Positions 9,051 through 18,763 of a DNA stretch of 52,585 bases are shown piece by piece (the first letter of the stretch is position 1; every line of letters begins with the position of its first letter). The notes under the pieces were generated by a model. That model was not told the origin of the DNA and did no database searches. It saw nothing but the letters and a program-made list of their open reading frames with translations. The position numbers were made by a program, and so were the translations under genes. This stretch comes from JBIYSM02 sp044759095 (GTDB lineage Bacteria > Bacillota > Bacilli > Brevibacillales > Brevibacillaceae): positions 1 through 52,585 of the forward strand of contig NZ_JBIYSM020000034.1 in the NCBI RefSeq assembly GCF_044759095.2, written 5' to 3'.

Positions 9051-9321
9051 CCATGTTCCCTTTCTTCTGTATCTTTCAACTGTTTCACAGCGAAACATCC
9101 GTTCGCCAGCATATCTGTCATCGTAACGGGTTTCACTTGAATTGGCAAGAGGCCGATCACTCGACAGGCATCGTCGGCGGTGACGAAAAAGAGAGTGATC
9201 CTCGACAAAAGAACAAGGGAAGCACCCCCAGCGTTCGACAGTCTTCACTCAAAGCTTTAGCTATACTGAACCTGATCATGGGGAGAACAACTTCAGAGAG
9301 AAAAAGAAAGGAGCGCTTGAC

Positions 9322-9921
9322 GTGTTAGAACGAATCCTACAGCTACGCTCACAGTCGATGCCCATCGCACAGATTGCAAAGGAATGCGGTCTTACTGTCG
9401 GTCAGGTAAAGTACCAGTTGCGCAAAACCAAGCGTCTTTCGTCAATCGAACGGGAGAACCAAAGCAGAAAGCTGCCCTCGTTTTATGCCAGGGATCGAAT
9501 GAAGCTGATGGTTCAAGGCCCGTCGGTTCTCTATGTGTACTGGGAAATCACCTGGGCGCGGATGCGCATGGTTGCCTCTTATCTTCAGGCGGATTACCGC
9601 CAGATTCAGAAGGGCATCCGCCTCTACGATGTAACAGACCGGCTGTTTGACGGAGCCAATGCCCATCATTACCGCGATGTGACTGTATCGGATGAAGCGA
9701 GCTCCTGGTACATTTACGACGTCCAACCGGGCCGTACCTATATTGTCGATTTTGGGTTGTTTCACGATGGGAGATTTTGCCCCATCCTCCGTTCGGAGCC
9801 GGCAGCCACACCGCGCAACCAAAGGGCCGGCTGGGGAGAGCCGCTCATCGAACCGGCTGGCGATACGCGATATCCGGCGTGGTTTGAGAACTTTTCATCC
9901 TATTCTCTCTATACCAAATGA
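9322..9921 (+). CDS. HTH + DUF4912 protein, first gene of the glucan operon
   Basis: A 199-residue protein. Residues about 10-40 (MPIAQIAKECGLTVGQVKYQ) look like a helix-turn-helix. The rest matches the DUF4912 pattern with LYVYWEIT near 70-77 and a beta-rich body. DUF4912 has no assigned biochemical function; its WE-containing core resembles carbohydrate-binding beta folds, which is only suggestive. GTG 9322 has AAAGGAG eight bases upstream. It is 15 bases from the GH57-GT4 gene, so it belongs to that operon and could be its regulator or a glycan-sensing protein. Confidence 0.75.
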   Translation: MLERILQLRSQSMPIAQIAKECGLTVGQVKYQLRKTKRLSSIERENQSRKLPSFYARDRMKLMVQGPSVLYVYWEITWARMRMVASYLQADYRQIQKGIRLYDVTDRLFDGANAHHYRDVTVSDEASSWYIYDVQPGRTYIVDFGLFHDGRFCPILRSEPAATPRNQRAGWGEPLIEPAGDTRYPAWFENFSSYSLYTK

Positions 9922-9936
9922 GATGAGGTGTCCTTC

Positions 9937-12795
9937 GTGCAGAAAGGCTATCTCTCCCTGGTGCTGCATGCCCATCTGCCTTATGTGCGGCACGAGGATC
10001 GAGACGATTACTTGGAAGAGCGCTGGGTGTATGAAGCGATGCTGGAGGCGTACATTCCCCTTCTGCTCGTGTTTGAAAGGCTGAAGCTAGACGGAATCGA
10101 CTTTCGCATTACGCTGGCCGTTTCCCCGACACTCCTGTCTATGCTGGCAGATCCGTTGATTCAGAACCGCTTCAAAACGCACCTGGCAAAAACCGTGGAA
10201 CTGGCCGGAAAAGAAGTAAAGCGGACGGCTGGCAAGCCACAGGAACATCGTGTAGCGAGAATGTATCTGGATCGTTTACGCGAAATCGCCTCGTATTTAA
10301 GCCGGCTGAACGGCAATCTGGTGCCTGCGCTGCGCCACCTGCAGGAGGGCGGACATGTCGAGTTGATTACCTGCGCGGCGACGCATGCCTTTCTGCCTCT
10401 TGTCGAAACGGAAGAAGCGATTCGGGCACAGCTGCTGGTGGGAATGGACACGCACGAACGGATTCTGGGCCAGCGCCCTCTGGGAATCTGGCTGCCGGAA
10501 TGCGCGTACACCCCGGGTCTGGACCGTTTGTTGAAAGATTGCGGTCTGCGTTACTTTTTCGTCGACAGCCACACCTTTGAACACGCCACACCGGAACCGC
10601 GCCGCGGGCTGTACGCACCGCTCTTTACTCCCTATGACGTGGCGGCTTTTGCCAGGGACGCGGAATCTTGCCGACAGGTGTGGAGCTCGGCGGAAGGGTA
10701 TCCGGGTGATTTCGATTACCGGGAATACTACCGCGACATCGGGTTTGACCTGGAGGAAACATACATATCTCCTTATATCCATCCGTCCGGTATCCGCGTA
10801 CACACTGGTTTGAAATATCACCGAATCACGGGAAAAGACGTACCCAAAGAGATTTACAACCCCGACCGGGCACGGGAGAAGGCAGCGATCCACGCCGGCC
10901 ATTTCATGTTCAACCGGGAGCGGCAGGTGGAGCGCGCTGCCGACTGGCTTGATCGCAAGCCGCTGGTCGTGGCCACGTATGACGCAGAGCTGTTCGGTCA
11001 CTGGTGGTACGAGGGACCGCAGTTCCTTGACTTTCTCCTGCGCAAAGTGACAGGCGACTCCGAGGTGCTCAAGCTGATCACGCCGTCAGAATATTTGGCA
11101 GAATTTGAACAAAATGACCGTGCCCGCTTGCCGATGTCCTCGTGGGGGCGGAACGGTTACGCAGAAGTCTGGCTGAACGAGCGGAACGACTGGATCTACC
11201 GGCATCTCCATCAGGCGGAGCGGGAGTTGATTGAGGCGGTGGAAATCCTTGACACCGCGGATGACCCGTTGGAAAAAAGAGCGCTTAGGCAGGCTGCACG
11301 CGAACTGATGCTGGCGCAGAGCAGCGATTGGGCGTTTATCATGGACAATCAGACAATGGTGGATTACGCCGTCCGAAGAACGCACGACCACCTCGTCCGC
11401 TTCCGGGACATCCTCATACGCTTTGAGGCGGGGTCGCTTGAGGAGAACTTTATTTCTGCTCTGGAACGGGCTTATCCCATCTTCCCGGATCTGGATTTGG
11501 CGTACTATTTGCCGAAACGGGCGCATAGAGTGAATCTGTCGCGCAATCTCGTTGCTGCCGGTCAGGCAGAATTTCCGCAGTTGCGTGTATTGATGCTGAG
11601 TTGGGAGTTTCCTCCCCAGGTGGTGGGAGGATTGTCAAAGGCTGTTTACGATCTCTCCCGACATCTTGTCAGACAGAATGTGGAGGTGCACGTGCTGACC
11701 GGATACGCGCACGGTGCCCCAGAGCGGGAGGTGGTGGAAGGCATTCATGTCTACCGTCTATGCACATACCAGCCGGGTAATCAAACCGATTTCCTTGACT
11801 GGGTGTTTCAGCTGAACATGGCGATGCTTGACGAGCTGGACCACTTGATGCGGCTGGGATTTGAGCCTGATGTGATTCACGCCCACGACTGGCTGGTCGG
11901 ATTTGCCGCTATGGAAGCGAAGCGCCGTTACCAGCTGCCGCTGGCTACGACGATCCATGCGTTGGAGCACGGCCGAAATCAAGGGATTCACACGCCTCTG
12001 CAGCAGCGGATCCACCAACTGGAAGGAGACCTCATCGCTATGTCCGATCACGTTTTCGTCTGCAGCCGGTATATGGCGGATGAACTCCGGCGGCTGTTCG
12101 GATTTCCGGTGGAGCGGACGCTGATTGTTCCCAACGGGATGGAGCTTCCTGACTGGAATACGGCCGAGGAGGAGAAGAACTTGCGAAGGCTGCGAGAGCA
12201 GATCGGCGCAGATTCGGGCAGGGTGGTCTTTTTTGTCGGACGCATGGTTCGCGAAAAAGGGGTGCAGCTGCTGCTGGAAGCGGCGCCGCACATTCTCCAA
12301 CGTCACGGAGATGTCACCTTTGTCCTGGCCGGCAGAGGACCCATGCTGGAGGAGCTTGGCCGTCAGGCGCAGGAACTGGGAATCGCCGACCGAACCCGAT
12401 TCCTTGGTTTTGTGGACGACGAACGCCGCAATCAGTTGTTCCGTCTCGCTGACGTGGCTGTCTTCCCCAGCTTGTACGAACCATTCGGGATTGTTGCCTT
12501 GGAAGCGATGGCCTTCGGCACACCGCTTCTGGTCGCGGATACGGGAGGGCTGCGCGAAATCGTTCGCCACACAGAGAACGGGGCGACGATGTATGCAGGC
12601 GACGTGCAATCGCTGATCAACCAGCTGTGCTGGTTGCTGGAACACCCGGAGCAATGCAGGAGCATGGCAGAACGGGCGCGACAGGAGATAGAACAGTACT
12701 ACAACTGGGCTCATTTGGCGAGTCAATCGATAACCGCCTATCGTTCTTTAGGGCAGCAACGACTTTCCGCTATGAATAAAGGAGGAACTTGGTGA
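9937..12795 (+). CDS. GH57 (1,4-alpha-glucan branching type) fused to GT4 glycosyltransferase
   Basis: A 952-residue two-enzyme fusion. The N-terminal half is a GH57/DUF1957 domain starting GYLSLVLHAHLPYVRH. Its predicted nucleophile is Glu188 in WLPECAY and its acid/base is Asp349 in YDAELFGHWWYEGP, as in GH57 branching enzymes. From about residue 549 a GT4 (GT-B) glycosyltransferase follows: SWEFPPQVVGGL, HAHDWL, FVGRMVREKG, and the donor-binding PSLYEPFGIVALEAMA. This predicts chain elongation and alpha-1,6 branching in one polypeptide. GTG 9937 is preferred over GTG 9928 because GATGAGGTG sits just before it. The stop overlaps the next ATG (TGATG). Confidence 0.88.
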   Translation: MQKGYLSLVLHAHLPYVRHEDRDDYLEERWVYEAMLEAYIPLLLVFERLKLDGIDFRITLAVSPTLLSMLADPLIQNRFKTHLAKTVELAGKEVKRTAGKPQEHRVARMYLDRLREIASYLSRLNGNLVPALRHLQEGGHVELITCAATHAFLPLVETEEAIRAQLLVGMDTHERILGQRPLGIWLPECAYTPGLDRLLKDCGLRYFFVDSHTFEHATPEPRRGLYAPLFTPYDVAAFARDAESCRQVWSSAEGYPGDFDYREYYRDIGFDLEETYISPYIHPSGIRVHTGLKYHRITGKDVPKEIYNPDRAREKAAIHAGHFMFNRERQVERAADWLDRKPLVVATYDAELFGHWWYEGPQFLDFLLRKVTGDSEVLKLITPSEYLAEFEQNDRARLPMSSWGRNGYAEVWLNERNDWIYRHLHQAERELIEAVEILDTADDPLEKRALRQAARELMLAQSSDWAFIMDNQTMVDYAVRRTHDHLVRFRDILIRFEAGSLEENFISALERAYPIFPDLDLAYYLPKRAHRVNLSRNLVAAGQAEFPQLRVLMLSWEFPPQVVGGLSKAVYDLSRHLVRQNVEVHVLTGYAHGAPEREVVEGIHVYRLCTYQPGNQTDFLDWVFQLNMAMLDELDHLMRLGFEPDVIHAHDWLVGFAAMEAKRRYQLPLATTIHALEHGRNQGIHTPLQQRIHQLEGDLIAMSDHVFVCSRYMADELRRLFGFPVERTLIVPNGMELPDWNTAEEEKNLRRLREQIGADSGRVVFFVGRMVREKGVQLLLEAAPHILQRHGDVTFVLAGRGPMLEELGRQAQELGIADRTRFLGFVDDERRNQLFRLADVAVFPSLYEPFGIVALEAMAFGTPLLVADTGGLREIVRHTENGATMYAGDVQSLINQLCWLLEHPEQCRSMAERARQEIEQYYNWAHLASQSITAYRSLGQQRLSAMNKGGTW

Positions 12796-15173
12796 TGAAG
12801 GCAGTAATCATGGCCGGAGGTAAAGGTACCCGTCTGCGTCCGTTGACAGCGAATACCCCCAAACCGATGGTACCGCTTCTCAATCGACCTTGCATGGAAT
12901 ATACCATTGACCTGTTAAAGCGACACGGTATTACGCAAATTGCCGTTACCCTCCAGTACATGCCGGAGATCATTAAAAACTACTTCGGAGACGGATCCCG
13001 CTTCGGTGTCTCCATCACGTACTTTGAAGAAACCACCCCGCTCGGGACAGCGGGAAGCGTGAAAAACTGCAGTGAGTTTCTCGATGAGCCGTTTCTGGTG
13101 ATCAGCGGGGACACACTGACGGATATCGATTTGTCAAAAGCGATTCAATTCCACCAGGAGAACCGGGCGCTGGCCACGTTGATTTTGACTCAGGTGGAAA
13201 CGCCGCTGGAATTTGGAGTCGTGTTGACGGACGAGGATGGCCGCATCGTCCGGTTTTTGGAAAAACCGAGCTGGGCGGAGGTCTTTAGCGACACGGTAAG
13301 CACCGGTATGTACGTATTTGAACCGGAAGTTCTCTCCTATATCGAAGAGGACAAGGAAACAGATTTCAGCAAGGAAGTATTCCCCGCTTTTCTCGCTGCC
13401 GACAAGCCGCTCTACGGCTGCAAGGCTGACGGGTACTGGTCGGATATCGGTTCCCTTGAGGTGTACCGGCAGGCACAGTTCGACATGCTGGACGGACGCG
13501 TACAGGTGGAGATCAAGGCTCGGGAGATTGCTCCGCGGATTTTCCTCGAGAATCACGTTCGCATCGACTCTTCGGTGCGGCTGGAGGGTCCCACCTACAT
13601 TGGAGAGAAGACTCACCTGCAGGCAGGGGTATCTGTCGGTGCCTATTCCGTTCTCGGCAGAAACACTGTCATCTCCAGCGGAACCAGGCTGTCTCAGACG
13701 ATTTTGTGGGAAAATGCGTTTTTGGCCAAAAAGGTGGAAGCGAATGGCGCAACCGTATGTCGCAGTGTCATCCTTGACGAGAGTGCCATCCTTGATGAAG
13801 GAGCGGTCGTCGGCGACCACTGCCGCATCGGGGCCAAGGCGATGTTGAAGGCAGGCGTAAAAATATGGCCGAACAAGGAAATTGAAGAAAACGCCACCGT
13901 AAACACGTCGTTAATCTACGGAGCGAAAATGACGAAAAGTCTGTTCAGCAGCCAGGGAATCAAAGGTACGGGCAATGTCGACATCACACCTGAGTTTGTC
14001 ACCCGATTGGCGGCAGCGTACGCCTACCTGCTGAAACCAGGCAGCAAGATCGCGCTCTCTGCATGTTCCCATCCGTTTGCCCAGCTGCTGAAGCACAGCA
14101 TCATGACCAGTCTGTGCTCCTCCGGAATCGATACGATTGACTTTGGTATCGGGCTTGCTCCGATTACCCGCTACGGCGTGCGCAGCTTCCAATGCCACGG
14201 CGGCATTCATGTCTGCATGAAGGAACCGCCCGAAGACAAACAGATTGTCATCCAGTTTGTCGATCACCTCGGTCTGCCGGTCTCCCGCGACTATGAGCGA
14301 AATATCGAAAATGCCTACTGGCAGGAGACGTTTGTGCGCTCACTGACAGATAATCTGGGACAACTCCATGTGGAACATCTGGTAAAGGAAGCGTATCAGC
14401 GCGCCCTGCTGAGTCAGGTCGATGCCAATCAGATTCAGCGCAAGCGGTTCAAATTGTTGATCGAGTGCGAACAGCGGTTTTTCCCGACGTTTTTGGCGCC
14501 GCTGTTTCACGCGCTGGGGGTGAGCGTTCAGTACGGAGCCATGCACGAAGGAGTTTTCAGGCAGCGTTCCGATCTGGGCATCCAGTTGGACAAAAACGGG
14601 GAGCAGTTCTATCTGTTCTCCGATAGCGGGGAGAGGCTGACGAACGAGCAGCTGCTGGCCCTACAGCTTATGGCCTGGAGAGGCAAAAGGCGGAGGATCG
14701 GACTCCCGGTGAGCGCTCCCATAGAGCTGGAGCATTTGGCCCGACTGCTGCAGATGGAGGTCGTGCGTACCAAGGTATCCCAGCGGGCGATGATGGAAGC
14801 GGCAGTGGACGAGCGATTCCATCCCTTGTTTGATGCCGTTCACAGCCTGGTGAGCATCCTGGCCTATCTGGCTGGTGAAGAAAAGCCGCTCAGTCAGGTA
14901 TTGCAGCAGCTGCCGAACTGCCACATGGAGAAAAAGACCGTGTTCTGTCCATGGTCTTCGAAGGGAAAAGTAATGCGCAAGGTGTTGGAGGAGAGCAAAG
15001 GGAAGTCGCTTGAGCTGGTTGAAGGCATCAAGGTGTACGACTCAAACGGATGGGTGCTGATTTTGCCGGATACAGAAGACTCCCATGTCAAAATCATCTC
15101 ACAGGGGTCAACTGCAGAGACGGCAGCGACACTTGCCTCTTCCTACGCGCAGCGGATAACGGAGTTTCAATAG
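12795..15173 (+). CDS. Sugar-1-phosphate nucleotidyltransferase fused to a degenerate phosphohexomutase
   Basis: A 792-residue fusion. Residues 1 to about 235 are a nucleotidyltransferase (MAGGKGTRLRPLT, then PKPMVP), like GDP-mannose or ADP/UDP-glucose pyrophosphorylases. About 240-370 is a left-handed beta-helix of hexapeptide repeats. About 375-792 follows the phosphohexomutase fold, but the catalytic phosphoserine loop (TASHNP in active enzymes) reads HVCMKEP near 472-478, so mutase activity is probably lost. Sugar and nucleotide specificity cannot be read. ATG 12795 overlaps the previous stop and has AAAGGAGG at ideal distance; in-frame TTG 12789 and GTG 12792 are less likely. Confidence 0.87.
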   Translation: MKAVIMAGGKGTRLRPLTANTPKPMVPLLNRPCMEYTIDLLKRHGITQIAVTLQYMPEIIKNYFGDGSRFGVSITYFEETTPLGTAGSVKNCSEFLDEPFLVISGDTLTDIDLSKAIQFHQENRALATLILTQVETPLEFGVVLTDEDGRIVRFLEKPSWAEVFSDTVSTGMYVFEPEVLSYIEEDKETDFSKEVFPAFLAADKPLYGCKADGYWSDIGSLEVYRQAQFDMLDGRVQVEIKAREIAPRIFLENHVRIDSSVRLEGPTYIGEKTHLQAGVSVGAYSVLGRNTVISSGTRLSQTILWENAFLAKKVEANGATVCRSVILDESAILDEGAVVGDHCRIGAKAMLKAGVKIWPNKEIEENATVNTSLIYGAKMTKSLFSSQGIKGTGNVDITPEFVTRLAAAYAYLLKPGSKIALSACSHPFAQLLKHSIMTSLCSSGIDTIDFGIGLAPITRYGVRSFQCHGGIHVCMKEPPEDKQIVIQFVDHLGLPVSRDYERNIENAYWQETFVRSLTDNLGQLHVEHLVKEAYQRALLSQVDANQIQRKRFKLLIECEQRFFPTFLAPLFHALGVSVQYGAMHEGVFRQRSDLGIQLDKNGEQFYLFSDSGERLTNEQLLALQLMAWRGKRRRIGLPVSAPIELEHLARLLQMEVVRTKVSQRAMMEAAVDERFHPLFDAVHSLVSILAYLAGEEKPLSQVLQQLPNCHMEKKTVFCPWSSKGKVMRKVLEESKGKSLELVEGIKVYDSNGWVLILPDTEDSHVKIISQGSTAETAATLASSYAQRITEFQ

Positions 15174-15186
15174 AGGGGGTGAGGAC

Positions 15187-17163
15187 ATGCCGAGACCTCT
15201 CGTCGTAGGCAACGGAAAGCTGCTGATCAATTTTGACGACAAGCTGCATATGCGCGATCTCTACTATCCCTATGTCGGACAGCTCAACCACGTGGGCGGT
15301 CACTTCAGTAAAATGGGGGTCTGGGTACAAGGCAGATTCTCGTGGCTGGATGAAGACGGATGGACACGCAAGCTGGGATATAGGAAGGAATCGCTGGTCA
15401 CCGATGTCGTTGCTCGCCACGAGCATCTGGGTCTAAGCCTGCACATGGAGGACGGCGTACACCAACGCGACACGATCTATCTGAAAAGAGTCCGTGTGAA
15501 AAACGAGTATTCCGAACGACGCGAGGTGCGGTTGTTTTTTAACCATGATTTAAGCTTGAATGAAACCGAGGTGGGGGATACGGCCGTGTACGATCCCCTG
15601 CTTCACGCGGTTTACCATTACAAGCGCAACGTTTACGTCATGGTAAACGGGAAGACCAACGAGGAGGGCATATTCCAGTACAGCGTGGGGATCAAGCGCT
15701 TCAACTACGCGGAAGGAACCTGGCGAGACGCGGAGGATGGCCTTTTGGAAGGAAACCCGATTGCCCAAGGGTCCGTGGACAGCACGATCTCCTTTAGGCT
15801 CATGCTTGAGCCCCAGGAAGAGAAATCGCTGTTTTACTGGATGTGTGTAGGGGCCTCCTTCCCGGCCGTAAAGGAATTGAACCGGTACGTGCTGGATAAC
15901 GGCCCCGACCGGCTGCTGACGCGTATCGGCGTCTATTGGCAGCGCTGGGTCAACAAGGAGGAGCGGGACTTTGCGGACCTGCCGTCCGATATTGTTGCCC
16001 TGTTCAAACAAAGCCTGCTGGTCGTCAGCTCGCAGATCGACCACAACGGAGCGATTATTGCGGCCAACGACTCTGACATCCTGCAGTTCAACCGGGATCA
16101 TTACAGCTACATGTGGCCCCGCGACGGCGCCCTGACCGCCTATGCCATGAGCACGGCGGGGTATTACGGTGCGGTTCAGCCATTTTACCAGTTCTGCCGC
16201 GACGCCTTGACGGATGAAGGATATCTGCTTCACAAGTACAATCCGGACGGCTCTGTAGGCTCCAGCTGGCACCCGTTCATTCAGGACGGAGAGGCCCAGC
16301 TGCCGATTCAGGAGGACGAGACCGCGCTGGTCCTGTACGCCTTGTGGGAACATTACAAGAACAGCAAGCAGATCGAATTTTGTCAGTCTCTCTATCCGTC
16401 TCTCATCCGTCCGGCAGCCCGTTTTTTGCTTGGCTATGTGCACCCGGATCTTCATCTGCCAAAGCCAAGCTACGATTTGTGGGAAGAGCGGCGCGGAATT
16501 TTTACCTTTACGTGCGCCACGGTGTTCGCCGGTTTGAAGGCGGCTGCCAGCTTCGCCAAGCTGTTCGGTGACGATCATCGTTTTTCGCGGTACAACGACG
16601 CTGCGGAACGGATCAAGAGCGCGATGCTGAAGCATCTGTACGACCCCGCCATCGGGAGATTCCTGCGCGGCATTTATCTTGACGGGGACGGACACATCCA
16701 CAAGGACCAAACGGTGGAAAGCAGTTTGTTCGGATTGTTTTCCTTCGGCGTTTTGCCCGTCGACGATCCTCGTGTAGCAAACACCATGGAAGCGGTCAAG
16801 CGCAGCCTGCAGGTGCAGACTCCCGTTGGCGGCATTGCCCGGTACCAGGGGGACCACTATTTCCGCAAAGCGAACGACATAGGCAAAATCCCAGGCAACC
16901 CGTGGATCATCTGTACGCTTTGGATAGCCGAGTGGGAAATTGCAAAGGCAAAGGAGCCGGGGGAGCTGGCGGAACCGCGGGAATGGCTGGCTTGGGTGGT
17001 GCGTCATGCGCTTGAGAGCGGGGTCCTGCCCGAACAGGTGGATCCCTTTTCCGGCGGTCCCGTATCCGTTGCCCCGTTGACCTGGTCTCACTCCACTTTT
17101 GTTTTGACGGTGCTAAAATACCTGGAAAAAGTACGGTTGCTACAGCAGGATATAAAGAGGTGA
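15187..17163 (+). CDS. GH15 glucoamylase-type glycoside hydrolase
   Basis: A 658-residue cytoplasmic (no signal peptide) GH15 enzyme. An N-terminal beta-sandwich (about 1-260) precedes an (alpha/alpha)6 barrel with MWPRDGAL near 316. The two predicted catalytic glutamates are Glu433 or Glu434 in LWEERRGIFTF and Glu616 in LPEQVDPFSG. It should release glucose from non-reducing ends of alpha-glucans or act on trehalose or glucosides; intracellular location favours turnover of a stored or nascent glucan. ATG 15187 follows GAGGGGGTGAGG. It is 13 bases from the upstream gene and 6 from the next. Confidence 0.88.
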   Translation: MPRPLVVGNGKLLINFDDKLHMRDLYYPYVGQLNHVGGHFSKMGVWVQGRFSWLDEDGWTRKLGYRKESLVTDVVARHEHLGLSLHMEDGVHQRDTIYLKRVRVKNEYSERREVRLFFNHDLSLNETEVGDTAVYDPLLHAVYHYKRNVYVMVNGKTNEEGIFQYSVGIKRFNYAEGTWRDAEDGLLEGNPIAQGSVDSTISFRLMLEPQEEKSLFYWMCVGASFPAVKELNRYVLDNGPDRLLTRIGVYWQRWVNKEERDFADLPSDIVALFKQSLLVVSSQIDHNGAIIAANDSDILQFNRDHYSYMWPRDGALTAYAMSTAGYYGAVQPFYQFCRDALTDEGYLLHKYNPDGSVGSSWHPFIQDGEAQLPIQEDETALVLYALWEHYKNSKQIEFCQSLYPSLIRPAARFLLGYVHPDLHLPKPSYDLWEERRGIFTFTCATVFAGLKAAASFAKLFGDDHRFSRYNDAAERIKSAMLKHLYDPAIGRFLRGIYLDGDGHIHKDQTVESSLFGLFSFGVLPVDDPRVANTMEAVKRSLQVQTPVGGIARYQGDHYFRKANDIGKIPGNPWIICTLWIAEWEIAKAKEPGELAEPREWLAWVVRHALESGVLPEQVDPFSGGPVSVAPLTWSHSTFVLTVLKYLEKVRLLQQDIKR

Positions 17164-17169
17164 AATGAC

Positions 17170-18594
17170 GTGAGAAAAATAGCTTTTGGCACCGACGGCT
17201 GGCGTGCTGTGATGGCCGACCAGTTTACGGTGGAAAACGTGCGCATCGTGGCGCAGGCGATTGCCAGCTACACGTTGGAACAGCAGCAGCAGGAACAGGG
17301 CATTATCGTCGGGCACGACACCCGTTTTTTGGGACGCATGTTTGCGCAGGAAGTGGTAAGCGTCCTCGCTGCCAACAGGATCCGCGCCTATCTGGTGAAC
17401 GAAGCCACGCCAACCCCGGTGGCTGCCTTTGGCGTAAAGCACTTTGCCGCGAGCGGCGCGGTGATGATAACCGCCAGTCACAATCCCCCCGAATACAACG
17501 GGATCAAATACATTCCGGATTACGCCGGACCCGCAACGCCGGAGATTACCGCCCGACTGGAAGAGTTGATCGCTCTGGTACAGGCGTCTGGAGATGTGCG
17601 GACGATGCCGCTTGATGAGGCGGCCAGCCGCAAAATCATGCAGTACATATTTCTGCGCCCGCACTATGAGGCGCACGTACGGAGAATGGTCAACTTCGAC
17701 GTGCTGAAGCGGTCGGATTTGCGAGTGGTGGTCGATCCCATGCACGGGGCCGGCATCGGCTATGTCTCCAGTCTGCTGAGTGAGGCAGGTGTCAGCGTCA
17801 GCACCATCCGCGACTACGAAGATCCTTTGTTCGGGGGAGATTTGCCGGAGCCAAACGACCAGCATCTGTCCGAATTGAAGGCGAAAGTCGTCAAAAGCAA
17901 AGCGTCTCTAGGACTGGCCAATGACGGAGACGCCGACCGCTTTGGAGCCGTAGACCGATTCGGCCGGTACATCAGCCCCAATCACGTCCTGGTTTTGCTG
18001 GCGCGCCACCTGGTGAAAAACCGCGGACTAGAGGGAAGGATCGTGCGTACAGTAGCGACGACCCACATGCTGGACCGCATCGCCGAACGGTTTGGTCTGG
18101 AATTGACGGAAACACCCGTCGGCTTTAAATACATCGGTGCGGAGATGCTTAAAGGAGACGTACTGATTGGCGGAGAGGAAAGCGGCGGTGCCAGCATTCT
18201 CGGTCACATTCCTGAGAAAGACGGCATCCTGATCAACCTGCTGCTTGCGGAAATGTGCGCGTGGGAGCAAAAAGGGATCGATCAAATTCTGCCGGAAGCG
18301 CTGGATGAGTTCGGGGAGCTGTTTCACACCCGTCTGGACATCCGCTTCCCCGAAAAGGATCGCTGGATGGAGCAGCTGCTGGCAGAACCGCCCGCTCAAA
18401 TCGGATCGTTTCCGGTGGAGGCTGTCGGTCGGAAAGACGGGATCAAACTGCTCTTGAAGGACGGTCACTGGGTGTTGATTCGTCCGTCGGGCACCGAGCC
18501 GCTCTTGCGAATATACTGCGAAGCGACGGCTGCGGCTGCGCTCGAAAAAATCAAGGAAGCGATTCGCGACTGGTTTATCGAGATCAATGTGTGA
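17170..18594 (+). CDS. Phosphoglucomutase/phosphomannomutase family protein (intact)
   Basis: A 474-residue alpha-D-phosphohexomutase that interconverts hexose-6-phosphate and hexose-1-phosphate. All four signature loops are present: phosphoserine loop TASHNP, metal loop DGDADRFG, sugar loop GGEESGG, and phosphate loop RPSGTEP. It therefore supplies the activity apparently missing in the fused domain two genes upstream. GTG 17170 lies seven bases after the GH15 stop, with AGAGGTGA across the junction. It is the last gene of the glucan operon, closed by a strong terminator. Confidence 0.9.
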   Translation: MRKIAFGTDGWRAVMADQFTVENVRIVAQAIASYTLEQQQQEQGIIVGHDTRFLGRMFAQEVVSVLAANRIRAYLVNEATPTPVAAFGVKHFAASGAVMITASHNPPEYNGIKYIPDYAGPATPEITARLEELIALVQASGDVRTMPLDEAASRKIMQYIFLRPHYEAHVRRMVNFDVLKRSDLRVVVDPMHGAGIGYVSSLLSEAGVSVSTIRDYEDPLFGGDLPEPNDQHLSELKAKVVKSKASLGLANDGDADRFGAVDRFGRYISPNHVLVLLARHLVKNRGLEGRIVRTVATTHMLDRIAERFGLELTETPVGFKYIGAEMLKGDVLIGGEESGGASILGHIPEKDGILINLLLAEMCAWEQKGIDQILPEALDEFGELFHTRLDIRFPEKDRWMEQLLAEPPAQIGSFPVEAVGRKDGIKLLLKDGHWVLIRPSGTEPLLRIYCEATAAAALEKIKEAIRDWFIEINV

Positions 18595-18599
18595 CAATT

Positions 18600-18633
18600 A
18601 GCCGACCGGGATTGAACCGGTCGGCTGTTTATT
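18600..18633 (+). terminator. Intrinsic terminator of the glucan operon
   Basis: AGCCGACCGG (18600-18609) pairs perfectly with CCGGTCGGCT (18617-18626), followed by GTTTATT. It lies five bases after the phosphohexomutase stop. Confidence 0.8.
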
Positions 18634-18763
18634 CGTACAAGAGAGGTTGCAGACGGGGTCCGCAGATATTACTCGCATCGTTTGGAAATAACTGAAAAAG
18701 AGACATACGTATTTCCTTTTGTTAGAATGGAGAGAAAGTCTTTCTGAAGAGAGAAGATGAACG

